Shown: positions 41,601 through 52,800, counted from the stretch's first letter. The stretch is DNA of 64,000 nt from Acanthornis magna (GCA_036785705.1 JAWUZG010000970.1:1584501-1648500), one strand, 5' to 3'. Program-made: numbers and translations. The notes: a model not told the origin generated them from the sequence alone.

Positions 41601-42212
41601 AGGTGAGCTCTTCCCACTTCATCCCTTACTTGAAGTGTCCGACTTGTCACTTCATTCTTACATCCATCAAACCAGTGAGGGATCAAATACTGTCTATCTT
41701 TACCCATCCAAGGAGGTCTGGTAGGACAGATATGACATTGAAACATATAAAAGCTGTGTGGTAGGCCAGCTTTCAAGAAAACGGCAGATGTTAAAGCTGC
41801 ATGACCTTAAATGTGTGTCTTTGAGTGAGGGGGATTAGCAGGCAAAAGGAAAACAGAGTAATCATCAGTTTGAGGTATGTATAGGGCAAACAAAGCCACA
41901 TCACTTTTGCGCCATGGTTCTGCCCTGCTCCCAAGACTAGCTTCTCCACATACAATAAGGGGACATTCAGTACCAACAAAGTTTGTTTACCTGAGCTAAT
42001 CTTCAAACACAAGGCAAGATTACACTCAGGGAATCTGCATAAAATTTACAATCTTTCCTGGTTTCCTTAAAGAGGTTATTCTTTATTACAGAAATTGAAA
42101 AAAATATATTACTATGACTATGAATATGAATATGAATATGAAGCTTGTCCCTGGTGCTTCATGCTGTGCTAGGAGTGTCCTGTCACTAGTTACCCATTCA
42201 CTGGCGCTTTGC
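38640..42212. other. Intergenic, about 3.6 kb without a supported gene
   Basis: This is unique DNA with a moderately GC-rich patch at about 40400-40680. A short TATGAA tandem of about four units lies at 42115-42142, just before the CR1 copy. Confidence 0.55.
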
Positions 42213-43160
42213 CCAGGGGACAATACCAGGAACAATACTGTTTAATATCTCCATTAATGACCTTGACCATGGGAGAGAGTACACATTCAGCAAGTCTGCA
42301 GGTCATACCAAGCTGGGAGGAGTGGGTGACAGGCTAAAAGGCTGTGCTGCCATCCGGAGGGACTTTGACACCCTGGAGAAATGAGCAGAGAGGAACCTCA
42401 CGAAGTTCAAGAAAAGGAAATGCCAAGCCCTGTCTGTGGGGAGAAACAACCGCAGGCACCAGGACAGGCTGGAGGCCAAGTGACTGGAAAGCAGATCTGC
42501 AGTGAAGGCCCTGGGGACCCTGACGGACACCAAGGTTCCCTGGAACCAGTAAAGGTAAACCTTGCAGCAAAGAAGGCGAGAGCATCCCGCGCTGCATTAG
42601 GAAGAGCACTGCCAATAGGTTTGACAGAGGTGCTTCTTCCCCTACACTCAGCACTAGTGACACCACATTGGGTGTGCCGGGTCCAGTGCAAGAGAGGCAC
42701 AGACATACTGGAACAACAGGAGCAAAGGGGTGCAATGCCATTAAAATGCTTGGAGAATCTGTCATGTCAGAAGAGGCTGAGAGAGCTGGGTTGGTTCAGC
42801 CTGGAGAAAAGAAGGCTTCAGAGGGATTTTACCAATGCGTATAAACATTTGATGGAGGTGGGGGAGGGTTGGAAAAGAAGACAGGAACAGACTCTTGTCA
42901 GTGGTGCCCTGTGAAAGGACAAGAAGCAACCAGCACAAACTGAAACTCACAAAATTCCACTTAAACACGAGAAAAAGCTTTTTTCATTGTAAGGCTGGTT
43001 GAACACTGGCACAGGTTGCTCAGAGAGGCTGTTGAGTCTCCATCCTTGGAGACAGTCAAAACTGGACACGGCCCTGAGCAATATGTTAGTTGCCCCTGCT
43101 TTGAGATTGGGAGTTAGGACTTGATGATCTCCAAATGTCCCTTCCCACCTCATCTATTAT
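42213..43160 (+). mobile_element. CR1 LINE copy, about 0.95 kb, includes the decayed reverse-transcriptase C-terminus
   Basis: This is the longest CR1 piece in the window. It starts within the CR1 ORF2 region that encodes LFNISINDLDH and TKLGG-like motifs. It continues through [21 protein letters not shown] codons and a 3' untranslated part ending GGACTTGATGATCTCC. Several frameshifts and stops break the frame, and an in-frame stretch of 177 codons (42381-42914) mixes frames and is not a gene. The octamer tail is eroded. Confidence 0.88.
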
Positions 43161-45164
43161 TTAAGCCTTTCCTTGACTATTATCTACCACTCTTGATGGA
43201 ACCCAATTTTGCTAGACTTGGAAGTCTACAAAGTTTTAACAATAGTGAAATTCCTGATGAAATCTCCTGCTCCTTGAAGCTATCTCTTTTCCGTTGCACT
43301 CTCGAGGCAGTCCTCAGCCTGCTGCCCCTGAGCAAAACACTATCAATCCACCCTACAAAAGAAAGAAGGCCGAGTGTGAGCTAAAAACACTGAGATGAGA
43401 TTTGAGGAGAAATGCTGCAAGTCAGAACTTCCTGGTAGAGCTCGAAGGTGGCCTCATCAATGCTTACGGGGGGTTCAAACTCTAGTTTTCATGTGCAAAA
43501 GGACATGAGCAGGTTTCTTCAGCACTGATTATTTTTACTTTCATTTCAGATTTTCAGATTTTATTTATTTCAGATTAAGAAAGAGAAAGCAACACAACAC
43601 ATGCAGTAGAGAGACGGAATAGTATGCAAAAAGTACTCACCTTTTATGAAGTAGCTTTACCACACGTACAGGACAGCATGAAAAGAATATTAAGAATAAT
43701 ATACACTAGGGAACAATGGGTCATTGTGTCTGGGTACAAGGAGCTGATAACAGAGGCACAGCAATTTTCACTCCAAAACTTTCCAGTCTCTGGTTGTTGG
43801 TGATGGTGGCTGCCTCACAACCCAAGCTCATCATGACGTTCAAAGCAATGACTTCCAGGTCCAATTCCCAACCAGTCCACACTGCTCCTGTTTTAAGGTA
43901 TCTCTGCTAATGTTGGGAGGGAAAAACTCAGGAGTACCTGCTGTTTGGAGTCTGCCTGTATGCTGTCAGGCTTCCCCCGTTAAAGAAACTTCCCTGTCCG
44001 ATCATCCAGGAGGCCACTCTGGCATCACCCCAGCTGGGACCAAGGCCGCTTTGCAGCTACACCCCCCACACTCACAGTCAGACCACGGTTCCTTACAGAC
44101 GTAACCTCAGGTTTCCCTTAGCAGAGTCTCAGATGTCCCAATCCTTAAAATAATTTAATCTTGGTGCAATATCAAACTAACAGATCAACCTGGGTGCCTC
44201 CAAGGAGGGACAAAGGAAACTCTGGGCTTTTACACCTTCAAACTCTAAGTACAGGAAAATCTGGAGTTACCAGCTCCTGCTGTCTCTGCATGTCCAGGTC
44301 CCCTGGCTGGGTCACAGGTCCCCAGGCCCTTTGTTACGCAAAGGGTTGGCAGGTCATGGCCTCTTGCCTTGGGCTCAGGCTGAGGCTCCTGCCCCTCCAG
44401 AGCTCAACCTGCAGCTCGCACCGCAGCTGCACACTGAGCTATGGGCACTAAATGTATTCAACACCCCTGTCAAAATCCTATCCACTAGCAAGCCAGTCAC
44501 TCTCTGGAAAAGACTTCTTGTGGAAGCCCCTTGAACCTGCCGCTCTGAGCTCCTAGGTCAAGACATTAATTCAGGGAACACCAATGATGTAAAATAATTT
44601 GGTCCACCTGCTACACAAGCACTAAAGATGCTGAGGTAGCCATGCAGTCCTGTGGAAGCTCAGAACATCTTGTCCCTCCATGGCAGGCAGCACAAGGCTT
44701 GGCACATGGCACAAGGCCTCCATCCTTGGCATGTGGATGAAGAGATAAATGTACCCTGCCATGTGGCTGCCACGCGCAGGAAGCATGCCCATGGCCTCTT
44801 TTGATGGAGACGCATGCCCTCAGGGACATCTCTAATGTCAGCTCCTGTCAGCTCTGTTGGCCTGTGGAGAACAGCAGGGGTGTCTCCGTTAAGTTGTGCC
44901 TGCGCTGGGCCATGTCCACATCCAAGCTGCTCCATGGATAAGTCCACATCCAAGTTCATCTCTGCCAGACATCCCTCCTCCTCTTCCTCTCTGCCCTGCC
45001 AGTGCATTGTGGTGCAGGACCAGAGCCCAGGGGAGGCGGCTGCTCTGCTGGGCAAGGGTCCTCTCCTTTTCCACCCACCCTCCAACACAGGGGAAACACA
45101 GAGAGCGTTGCAGAGTTTGCACAGGCTCCTCAGGGTTCAGGCCTTGGGCTGCAACAGCACAGAG
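43161..45164. other. Intergenic, 2 kb, possibly an old minus-strand LTR element
   Basis: It is more GC-rich than its neighbours and lies between two CR1 copies. Read on the minus strand, a TTCATAAAAGG TATA-like word is followed about 80 bp later by AATAAATAAAA, as in an LTR. I cannot match it to a family, and there are no retroviral genes. Confidence 0.35.
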
Positions 45165-45491
45165 CAGAGTGAGATGATCGTCCAAATGTGCTCTGTAAAC
45201 GTGCAGCCTCACCTTGTGTGCTGTGTGCAGTTTTGGGCACCACAATATAAAAAAGATATAGAACTATTAGAGAGTGTCCAAAGGAGGGCCATGAGGATGG
45301 TGGAGGGTCTTGAGAGGAAGCCGTATGAGGAGCGGCTGAGGTCACTTGGTCTGTTCAGCCTGGAGGAGACTGAGCAGAGATCCATTGCAGTCTACAACTT
45401 CCTCATAAGGGGAAGCGGAGGGGCATGGACTGATCTCTTCTCTGTGGTGACCAGTGACAGGACCCACGGGAAGGACGTGAAGCTGTGTCAG
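45165..45491 (+). mobile_element. CR1 LINE, 5' segment of a copy split by an LTR
   Basis: Codons for VQFWAPQYKKDIELLESVQRR then ..GLERKPYEERLRSLGLFSLE mark the C-terminal end of CR1 reverse transcriptase, on the plus strand. The element stops at AGCTGTGTCAG and resumes after 46076 with the words that normally follow in CR1 (TTGGATATTAGGAAAAGG). The two halves therefore belong to one insertion. Confidence 0.88.
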
Positions 45492-45496
45492 AACAG

Positions 45497-46070
45497 GTTT
45501 ATGTTAGTGCTCTGATTTTTGCTGGAGTAGAGTTAACTTTCTTTACTGAGGCTGGTATGGTACTGTTTCAGGTTTGTGCTGAGCACCAGGTTGATAATAT
45601 AGATATTTTTGTTATTGCTGAGCAGAGCTCACACAGAGCCAAGGCCTTTTCTGCTTTTCTGTACTGCCACACTGGCAGGGAATGTGAGGGTGCTTGGGAG
45701 GTTGGGAGGAGACTCAGACAGGACGACTGACCAAAGGGATATTCCAGACCACATGACATCGTGCCCAGTGTGTAAAGTGGAGTAAAGAGGGAGGAAGGGG
45801 GAGACATTTGAAGTGGTGGCATTTGTCTTCCCAAGTCACTGTTACATGTGAAGCGGCCCTGCTCTCCTGGGCATGCCTGAACACCTGCCTGCCCATGGGA
45901 AGCAGTGAATAAATTCCTTGTTTTGCTTTGCTTGTGAGCACAGCTTTTGCTTTTCCTATTAAACTTCTTCATCTCAACCCACTCACCCTTCCAAGTCTCT
46001 CCCCAGTCCTGCTGGTGGGAGAGTGAGCGGGTGGCTGCGAAGGGCTTGGCTGCTGGCTGGTGTTAAACCA
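45497..46070 (+). mobile_element. Solo LTR of an avian endogenous retrovirus (ERVL/ERV3-like), inserted into CR1
   Basis: The segment interrupts a CR1 copy and carries LTR features. It has an early CTGGAGTAGAGTTAAC block, then GCCCTGCTCTCCTGGGCATG and CTGAACACCTGCCTGCCCAT. A polyadenylation signal AATAAA at 45908-45913 is followed by CTTCATCTCAACCCACTCAC. The 3' end is GCTGGCTGGTGTTAAACCA, typical of common avian LTRs. AACAG at 45492-45496 and again at 46072-46076 is a plausible 5-bp target duplication. No internal retroviral genes are present. Family name is given from recognition of the 3' region only. Confidence 0.78.
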
Positions 46071-46076
46071 AAACAG

Positions 46077-46306
46077 TTGGATATTAGGAAAAGGTTTTTC
46101 ACCAAGAGGGTGGTTAGGCACTGGCACAGGCTCCCCAGGGAAGCGGTCACAGCACCAAGCCTGACAGAGCTCAAGAAGCGCTCGGACAACGCTCTCTGGC
46201 ACACGATGTGATTCTAGCAGTGTTCTGCGCAGGGCCAGGAGCCGCACTCGGCGATCCCCGTGGGTCCCAACTCGGGACACTGTCCATTCCGGCTCTGTGA
46301 CGCCAC
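46077..46306 (+). mobile_element. CR1 LINE, 3' segment of the split copy, ending at the CTDP1 promoter
   Basis: TTGGATATTAGGAAAAGGTT, GGCACTGGCACAGGCTCCCC and GCTCAAGAAGCGCTCGGACA continue the CR1 of 45165-45491 up to a GTGGGTCCCAACTCGG...CTGTGAC end. The last 100 bp have become CpG-rich and merge with the CpG island of CTDP1. Confidence 0.85.
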
Positions 46307-46317
46307 TCGGGGCCGGC

Positions 46318-46326
46318 GGGCGGGGC
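46318..46326 (+). promoter_or_regulatory. GC box (Sp1/KLF-type)
   Basis: GGGCGGGGC matches the Sp1/KLF GC-box core exactly and lies 236 bp upstream of the CTDP1 ATG, near the left edge of the CpG island. Confidence 0.45.
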
Positions 46327-46330
46327 GCAG

Positions 46331-46350
46331 GGGCTGCCGGGAGCCGTAGT
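46331..46350 (-). promoter_or_regulatory. ZNF143/THAP11-type (SBS-like) site
   Basis: Read on the minus strand, the sequence begins ACTACGGCTCCCGGCAG, close to the ACTACANNTCCCAGCATGC consensus bound by ZNF143 with THAP11/HCFC1. It lies about 210 bp upstream of the CTDP1 ATG within the CpG island, the usual setting for such sites. The match is inexact (G for A after ACTAC), so binding is an inference. Confidence 0.5.
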
Positions 46351-46422
46351 TCCTCCCCGCACCGCCCCGCGGGCCGGGCCGCCCGCGCCTGTGCCTTTAA
46401 GCGCGGCCGGACGCGCGCCGCG

Positions 46423-46432
46423 GCGCCTGCGC
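46423..46432 (+). promoter_or_regulatory. NRF1-like site
   Basis: GCGCCTGCGC, equivalent to GCGCAGGCGC on the other strand, is a common variant of the NRF1 palindrome. It lies 130 bp upstream of the CTDP1 ATG in the CpG island. In such GC-rich sequence a chance match is possible. Confidence 0.4.
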
Positions 46433-46561
46433 GGAGCCGCCGTGACCCCGCTGCTGTCGGCGCCACCGGTGACTATCGGGGCGCCCCGAACCCCCGCGGC
46501 AGCGCCAGTCCGGCCCCACCGCCGGGCACCACCGACCCACTCTCCGCCCCCGGCCGGGGCG

Positions 46562-46884
46562 ATGGAGGAGCGGCCGGAGCGGGGCGGCGGGACGGGCGCG
46601 GAGGGCCCGGCGGCGGAGATCCGCGCTCCCGGCCCGCGGCCGCTGCGGCTGCTGGAGTGGAAGGTGTCGGTGGGGGCGGCGGTGCAGATCGGGTCGGTGC
46701 TGGCGCTCTGCGCCCCGCTGCCGCCGCCGCCCGCCCCGCGCCCCGTCGCCGCCCCGCTGCCGCCCGCCGCCAGCGGCGCCTCCGCCCGTCCGCAGCGCGG
46801 CGGCGCCGAGCGGAGGCTGCGGGCGGAGCGGCCCGGCGTGGTGCGCGAGCTCTGCGCGCGGCCCGGACAGGTCATCGCGCCCGG
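46562..46884 (+). CDS. CTDP1: CTDP1 coding exon 1 (residues 1-107 plus two bases of codon 108)
   Basis: The start is the ATG at 46562. It has G at -3 and G at +4, a strong Kozak context, and its product MEERPERGGG... lines up with the start of mammalian CTDP1. The frame is open upstream to about 46391 but contains no earlier ATG. The exon ends before GTGAGT at 46885. It encodes a low-complexity Glu/Gly/Ala start, then the first half of a single-hybrid fold (LLEWKVSVGAAVQIGSVLAL, residues 32-51). A Pro/Ala-rich loop follows at about 54-76, then the second half (ERPGVVRELCARPGQVIAPG). The loop is richer in proline and alanine than in mammals, which fits the extreme GC content of this first exon. 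The exon lies inside the CpG island. Confidence 0.95.
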
Positions 46885-49800
46885 GTGAGTGCGGGCCGGG
46901 GCCGGCGGGGCAGCTTGGGGTGGGACGCGGCGTTCGCGCTTCTTCCGAGGGGGCCGGGCCGGGCCGTGCTCACAAAGGCCCTTCCTCCGGAGCTCTGCGC
47001 AGGGAAACTGCCGTGCGAGGAGAAGGAGGAGGAGGAAGGCGCCGGGGAGGTGCCGAGGGATTATGCTCCGCTCCTGCGTTTCGGAGCCGAGCCCTTCGCT
47101 GTGAGCCCTGTCTCAGAGAGCTGTGCATCCCCTCCTCCTGGGTCGGTCCAGTAACCTCTCTTACTGGAAAAACTACTTGGAAGTCACAGAACCACAGAAT
47201 AGGTCAGGTTGGAAGGGACCACAGTGGGTTGTCTGGTGCGACCTTCCTGCTCTTGCAGGGTCGCCCCTACGGCACGTTGCACGGGATTGCATCCTGAGGG
47301 GTCTGGGAGGGAGGCCCTGTCATCTGGGCAACCTCTTCTGGTGTGCGGTCACCGGCACCATAAAGAAGTTGTTCCTCATGGTCAGGTGGAACGTCGTGTG
47401 CATCAGTGTCTGCCTACTGCCTCTTGTCCTAATGTACTCTTTTTAGTTTGGCAGTTAGGTCGGTGCAAAACTCGGGGAGCAAACAGATCATTTTGTGCTC
47501 GACAGGAGGAATTTTAACGGGAAACAGCAGTGCAGCAAGGCATTTTAAAGTTACTAAGTATCTTATGTATAGTACTTGCAGCCTAAATGCTTTTAATATT
47601 GTAGATGTTTTAATGTATATATAAACAAGATGTTGTAATTTTAACGTTCGGAAGAGCAAGGGATTAAATGAGACAGTTTTTCCATAGTTTATCAATGGGT
47701 TTGTTGTGATAAGGGTGGATGTTGGTTGACTTTTGAATTCTTAAATGCCTGATAGATAGTGGGACTCTCAGATTTCTAGGTTAAATTGGGCTAATAGCCT
47801 GCTACTCTGTACTTTAAGCAGATTTTTTTTTTTCCTCAGCAGGAAACTAGTAAAACATTCTACTTCCTCTGTTTTATGACAGCAGGCTATTTTCTTTGAT
47901 TGCAGTTCTCTTGATTTTTAGGTGGGAACAGCCAGGTCCAAACTTTCTTGATTGAAAGTCACTAGTATATGCAAAACATCTGTGTATGGGAGTGCTCTCA
48001 AAGATTCAGGAAAAAAAACAGTCTGATGCATTTTTATATCAGTCTGTAATATAATGTGCTGCTGAGGAGGTGCAGGCTGTGTTTTTCTTTCTTTAGCGAT
48101 ATCTCTTTCTGAGATAAGACTATGGCTTTCCTTTTGTGCCGCATCAGCATTCTGCTATTACATCTGGTGCAACATGGACAATCTTTAATACCTAATGTAG
48201 AACAAAGGTACTGTAAATGCTAGGTCAGACTAAAAAAAATCTTGAAAGTACAGACTTAAATTTTAAAACAACATATGCGTGATGAAATTCATCTTGCTAG
48301 TGCTGAATAGAAGGGGACGTAGCTTCATCTGGTCTTTTCATTGTGTTAACTAACCACATGGAAAGAAAACCAAACTAAAAATATTGTAAGTGAAAAATGT
48401 AATCAATTTAAGTAGTCTGGGTCTGATGTAGCAGCATTTTAATTTTAGCTTTGCTCAATTTTAACATCAGCACTGGAATGCACCAATTTTTATACAGTGC
48501 TCTTACTTGATTTGTCTAGTCTTGAGTCCCCTAATTGTAATTATCAAGTCCTTGCTTTGAGAAAATTAGAAAATAAATAATGTTCTTTACTACTGTTGGT
48601 TTTGGCTTCTAGAATGCCTATGTCTTAATGTTGGTTTTGGCATCTAGAATATTTATATATTACATGATTGAAAGATAATATTTTATATTGACCATTGCTG
48701 GGCGTTATACTTCTGGAATTCCAACTTTTAAGTGAGCTTCCTCTGTTGCATATTGTAGTGGTATTTACTGAGGGAGTGCAAGGGAAAAGTTCAAGTGAAG
48801 AGGTAGAAGAAGCATGACCTAAGGCTAGTAGAACTGGTCAGCAATTGTAGACATACCTGCATTTCTTTAGTCACTTAAACGGTTTTTTGGCAAGCATTTA
48901 ATCTCTTGCCTGTGGCTTCCCATTTTGTGGAATTGAAATAATAATTTTTCACTACCTATCAACAATATTTCAATATGTGTTCATATTTTGCATTATTAAA
49001 GCACAGATGTGATTAAAGTAAGTAACATAGCTGAAATTTATTCATCATCTGTGGAAGATGCCCTTTTTGTAATCCAGACTCTCCAGGATGGTAGGTGCCC
49101 TGCTGCCTTCAGAAAAATGAACTCAGCCAGTTTAGCCCCAAATTCTCTATGAACAAAAGATATTTGCAAGTATTTGTCAGACCCTGAAACACTGTAGAAG
49201 TACTGTTTCTATTCAAAATATTTTCCCTTTTCATTAGAATGTGACAGTATACGTTGATCAGACCTTTTTGTTTGAGGATAAACAATGTGAGTGCCTGAGT
49301 TTTCTTCTATGTCAATTGCGTCATAACTGTTTCTGGAAATAAAGACGTCATTTAGCACAAGTCTCTCCCAATTAAGAAGACACATTTCTAACTTTTGGTG
49401 ATTTCTTTTATATCAGGTATGCGATGAAATCTTTTGCTGTGTGAAAGTAATTTTGCACATTTATAGCACTTAATTTTCTTGTAGTTTGATTACTCACTTT
49501 TTAGCATTGACAGGGTGCAGACTTTCTCCAGGGGAGAACCCAAGGCAGGCAGGCAATAGGTAGCTTTTGTGTATTCTAGCAGAGGTGGGCTTGCATCACA
49601 TGTCAGACTGGGACTTGAGAGAGAAAAGTGTCTAACCTTTTAGGACTGTAAATAACAGGGAGGACCGGAAGCAGTTAATTAAGGGCCTTTGATGTTAATA
49701 AAGCATAATTTCAATGGGTAGCAGGAGCAGCAAATAAAACACCAAAAATCCTGCAGTGCTCTGTGTATTATTAGTGCCAATTACCCATCAAGGTTAATCA

Positions 49801-52800
49801 TTCTGAAGCTGCTACAGGTATGTCAGGATTCTGGGCTGGGTCAGTGTTAACGCTTTATGTGAATATTTACATAAGCGTTTCCAATATAAAATGATTCTCC
49901 TACTGATGGAAGAGACTATTGCAAATGTTTTGTTTGGTTCACATTAGTAGAGTCTTCTGAAATATTTATTACCTGTATATTTAACCTGGGTATTTTTGTG
50001 TCTTACCACATACATTTAATAGCAGAAATTCACATTCTTCTGCAGTGCATATTTGTGTTGTAATAAAAATCTTGTTTAAACTATCTGGATCCTAGTAAAG
50101 CAAAACTTGTATTTTTTTTGTTTGGAGAAGAGAGCAGGAAAGAGGCAGGCATTTGTTCTCTAAAACCTTAGATTTTTGTGTTGTTGCTTGATATTTTTTT
50201 GTCCCAGAAACTTGATTATATATTTAAAAAATAATATCTACTTTTGGTTATCTAATGCCACATAGGCTCAGGGCCTAGTTTAGTGTCCACTTAACCCCAG
50301 CCCCCAATACCTTGCATCTTACAGTCTTCAAGAGGGAATAAAATGCTAATGAATTACAATTTATCTCAAAGTGGTGACACTTTTAACAGTTAAAACTACA
50401 GAAAAAGCAGCTTGCTGTTTGTTAGACACAAATGTTTTCATAATATCCTGACAAATATTTAATGAAGTTAGGAGAGTCTAAAAAAAAAGCCCTCAGTGCC
50501 AAGCACTGAGGATTGTTGAATAATACTTAATAATCCCATCTTACTGTATCTCTTCTCTAATTCTTTTTTATCCCTGAATTCATCCCATTATTTTTTTAGT
50601 AAGTTTTGGTATACATCTTTCTGACTCATTTCTTGTAATTTTTTTTAGGGTTTCTTTTTGGTTGGTTGGTTGGTTTGTTTTTGGGGGGGGGTTGGTGGTT
50701 TTGGTTTTTGGGGGGTTCTTTTAGGGTGGGGTTTTTTTTTTTTAGGTTTGGGTTTTGGGGGGTTTTTTTGTTGTTTTAGTTTTTCCCCTTCTCTGCCATA
50801 TATTGTGATACAAGAAACATTAGAAAGAAGGCTATCACTCTGGTGTTTGGTTGAGCTGGATGTTGAAAAGGATGCAAGTTCTAAATGAGGGGTTTTGTCT
50901 TTCATTGCCTTCTCTTTCTCCTATTCCTAGGCACCTAACAAATTGGAAGCTCACGATATAGCTCATTGCACTGAATGGTAGAGGATAAAGTTCCTTTTCT
51001 TTACATGACCATGTTTTCACAAAACTTGTAGGAGCATCTTTGTCTAGGGGAATCAAACCACTCAGGTTTGGTTGGAAACAGTCATCAGGCTGGGAACTTA
51101 TGAGTAGTGTGGTTGTAGCAGCCTTGTGTATGCAGATTTTCTGAGTGTGGCTTACTTCAACCATGGTTTCCTGATTGCTTCGGGCTAATAGGAGAATTGG
51201 CTGGAAGGGATGCTCCGACTTGAGTGCCTTCAGCTTGCATTGAGTAGGGTGCTGGAAATCATGTAGCAAAAGATGGCTCGGTTTCTCATCTTTTTTTTCT
51301 TTCTGTCCTTCCCACCCAACCTCCTGTGAAATGGTCCACAGTAATCAGTTCCCTCATTTTGTTCAGTTGCTGCAAGAGGAGTGTGGTGTAGGGAGAGGGA
51401 GAGTAATTTATCCTTTCAGGAGTAGCCCATATATAGGTCAGATCAAAGTGATTGTGTAAATGCCAGTAGAGTCATCAAGGGAATAAATGACGTGTCAACA
51501 CTGGAGAATAACGTTATTGAGATTGTATATGTTCCATACAGCACTTTGCATTATAGTCTTTAGTAATGTTCTTATCTTTACAAGGTTTCTCCCAAGCCAG
51601 GGGATTTTCTACTCTCCTAGTTCATAGTATGAGTTGCTCAGCTTAGTCCTTGAGCTCGAGGACTTTTTTTGCTGTATGTGAGTGTAGAGAGAACCCATGG
51701 GCCAACAGACAGAATGAGATAGCTCATGGTACTGTTTTATGGATCTCATTGTAGAACTACAAGCAGGTTATAGCAGTTTTTAAAAAATGTTTGTTGGTAG
51801 AGGTCTGTGCTGGAAATATATTGTACTTTTACCCAAATTGTAATGGATTTTTTGTTTGTTTTTTTTTTAATTTATTGCTGTTTAGTTTCTTCAGTGTGTT
51901 TTTGAGCTTTAATATTAGAGTTGTCTCTTTCAAAGGCAAATCTGCATGTTGTTTTTTCTCATCACCTGCCACATGGTTTTCTGTAATTGTTCTCTTTTGA
52001 AGAGAAAATGTATGGACAAAAATTCTCATGGAAGGACTGAAATGAGAGTTTTAATTTTTATGTTGCACAATACATAGCCGTGTGAACTGGGAGGGATTGG
52101 AAAAGTTTGAGGAAGGGCGAGAGCAACAGCACTTTAGCTTTGAAGTGTTCTGAAAGTTTATCTTGACCCAAAGAGGTTTTTTTTTTCTCCTCAAGAAATC
52201 TCAGTAGTACAACTTGCATGCTTGCCTGGACCTTTCTGATTTGGTGACTGCATGTTTGGTGTTAGCTTAAGGGCTTGCACTAGTAGGGATCCCAGATGCT
52301 TGGATTTTCAAAGTCAGATTTACCTAGTGGATGACTCCTCTTAGGTAAATGGCTAACCCAACATTTGAACTCACTAAATAAAAGTGAATATGGGGTGATG
52401 GTATTGCAAATTCTTAAACATCAACAAGAGTATATTAAAAATATTTGCTGTTTGGGATGTACTAGCCTCAAGGCTCAGTGAGGAGCTGCCTCCTCCTTTA
52501 ATTTTTGGGACCTCTTTTGGAAAATGATAATAGACAATTCATTGTAAGCTGTCACTTATAAAATATTCTTATGAATATCTTTTTTGTATAATTAGAAATA
52601 TTAAAGGTTAAGGTCTTCTACTATGTATGAGTAGCTGAATTGGCAGCAGTTGCCTTTTAAAGCATATATGGGATCATGAAATTACTTCCTGGAGAGCAGA
52701 TAATGCACTATGGGTTACAGTTCAAGGATCTTGATAGTACACTTTGCCTTGGTTTGGTTTTGCTGAAGTTAGACCTACAGAATTGGAACTAGGGGAAGGA

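Larger units (their letters stand above)
46200..47130 (+). promoter_or_regulatory. CTDP1: CpG island and TATA-less promoter of CTDP1
   Basis: This stretch is strikingly GC- and CpG-rich against an AT-rich background. It spans the region upstream of the ATG, exon 1 and the first part of intron 1. I see no convincing TATA box. Candidate elements upstream of the start codon are a GC box (GGGCGGGGC, 46318-46326, Sp1-like), an ACTAC..CTCCCGGCAG element on the minus strand (46331-46350, ZNF143/THAP11-like) and an NRF1-like GCGCCTGCGC at 46423-46432. Such a set is typical of broad housekeeping promoters, which fits a general transcription factor phosphatase. The transcription start cannot be placed from sequence alone. 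The left edge overlaps the 3' end of a CR1 element. Confidence 0.8.

Noticed and set aside
42381..42914. 177-codon plus-strand frame
   Set aside because: It lies entirely inside a CR1 copy and changes frame relative to the CR1 protein.
44814..45515. 233-codon plus-strand frame
   Set aside because: Its C-terminal half is a decayed CR1 reverse transcriptase end and the N-terminal half is unrelated intergenic sequence. It runs up to the LTR junction.
46171..47154. GC-rich open frames of 165-285 codons on both strands around the CTDP1 start
   Set aside because: CpG-rich DNA lacks stop codons. Only the frame starting at 46562 matches a protein family and has a proper donor site at its end.
50645..50905. 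Lys/Pro-rich 86-codon minus-strand frame
   Set aside because: It is produced by the G/T low-complexity block in CTDP1 intron 1.
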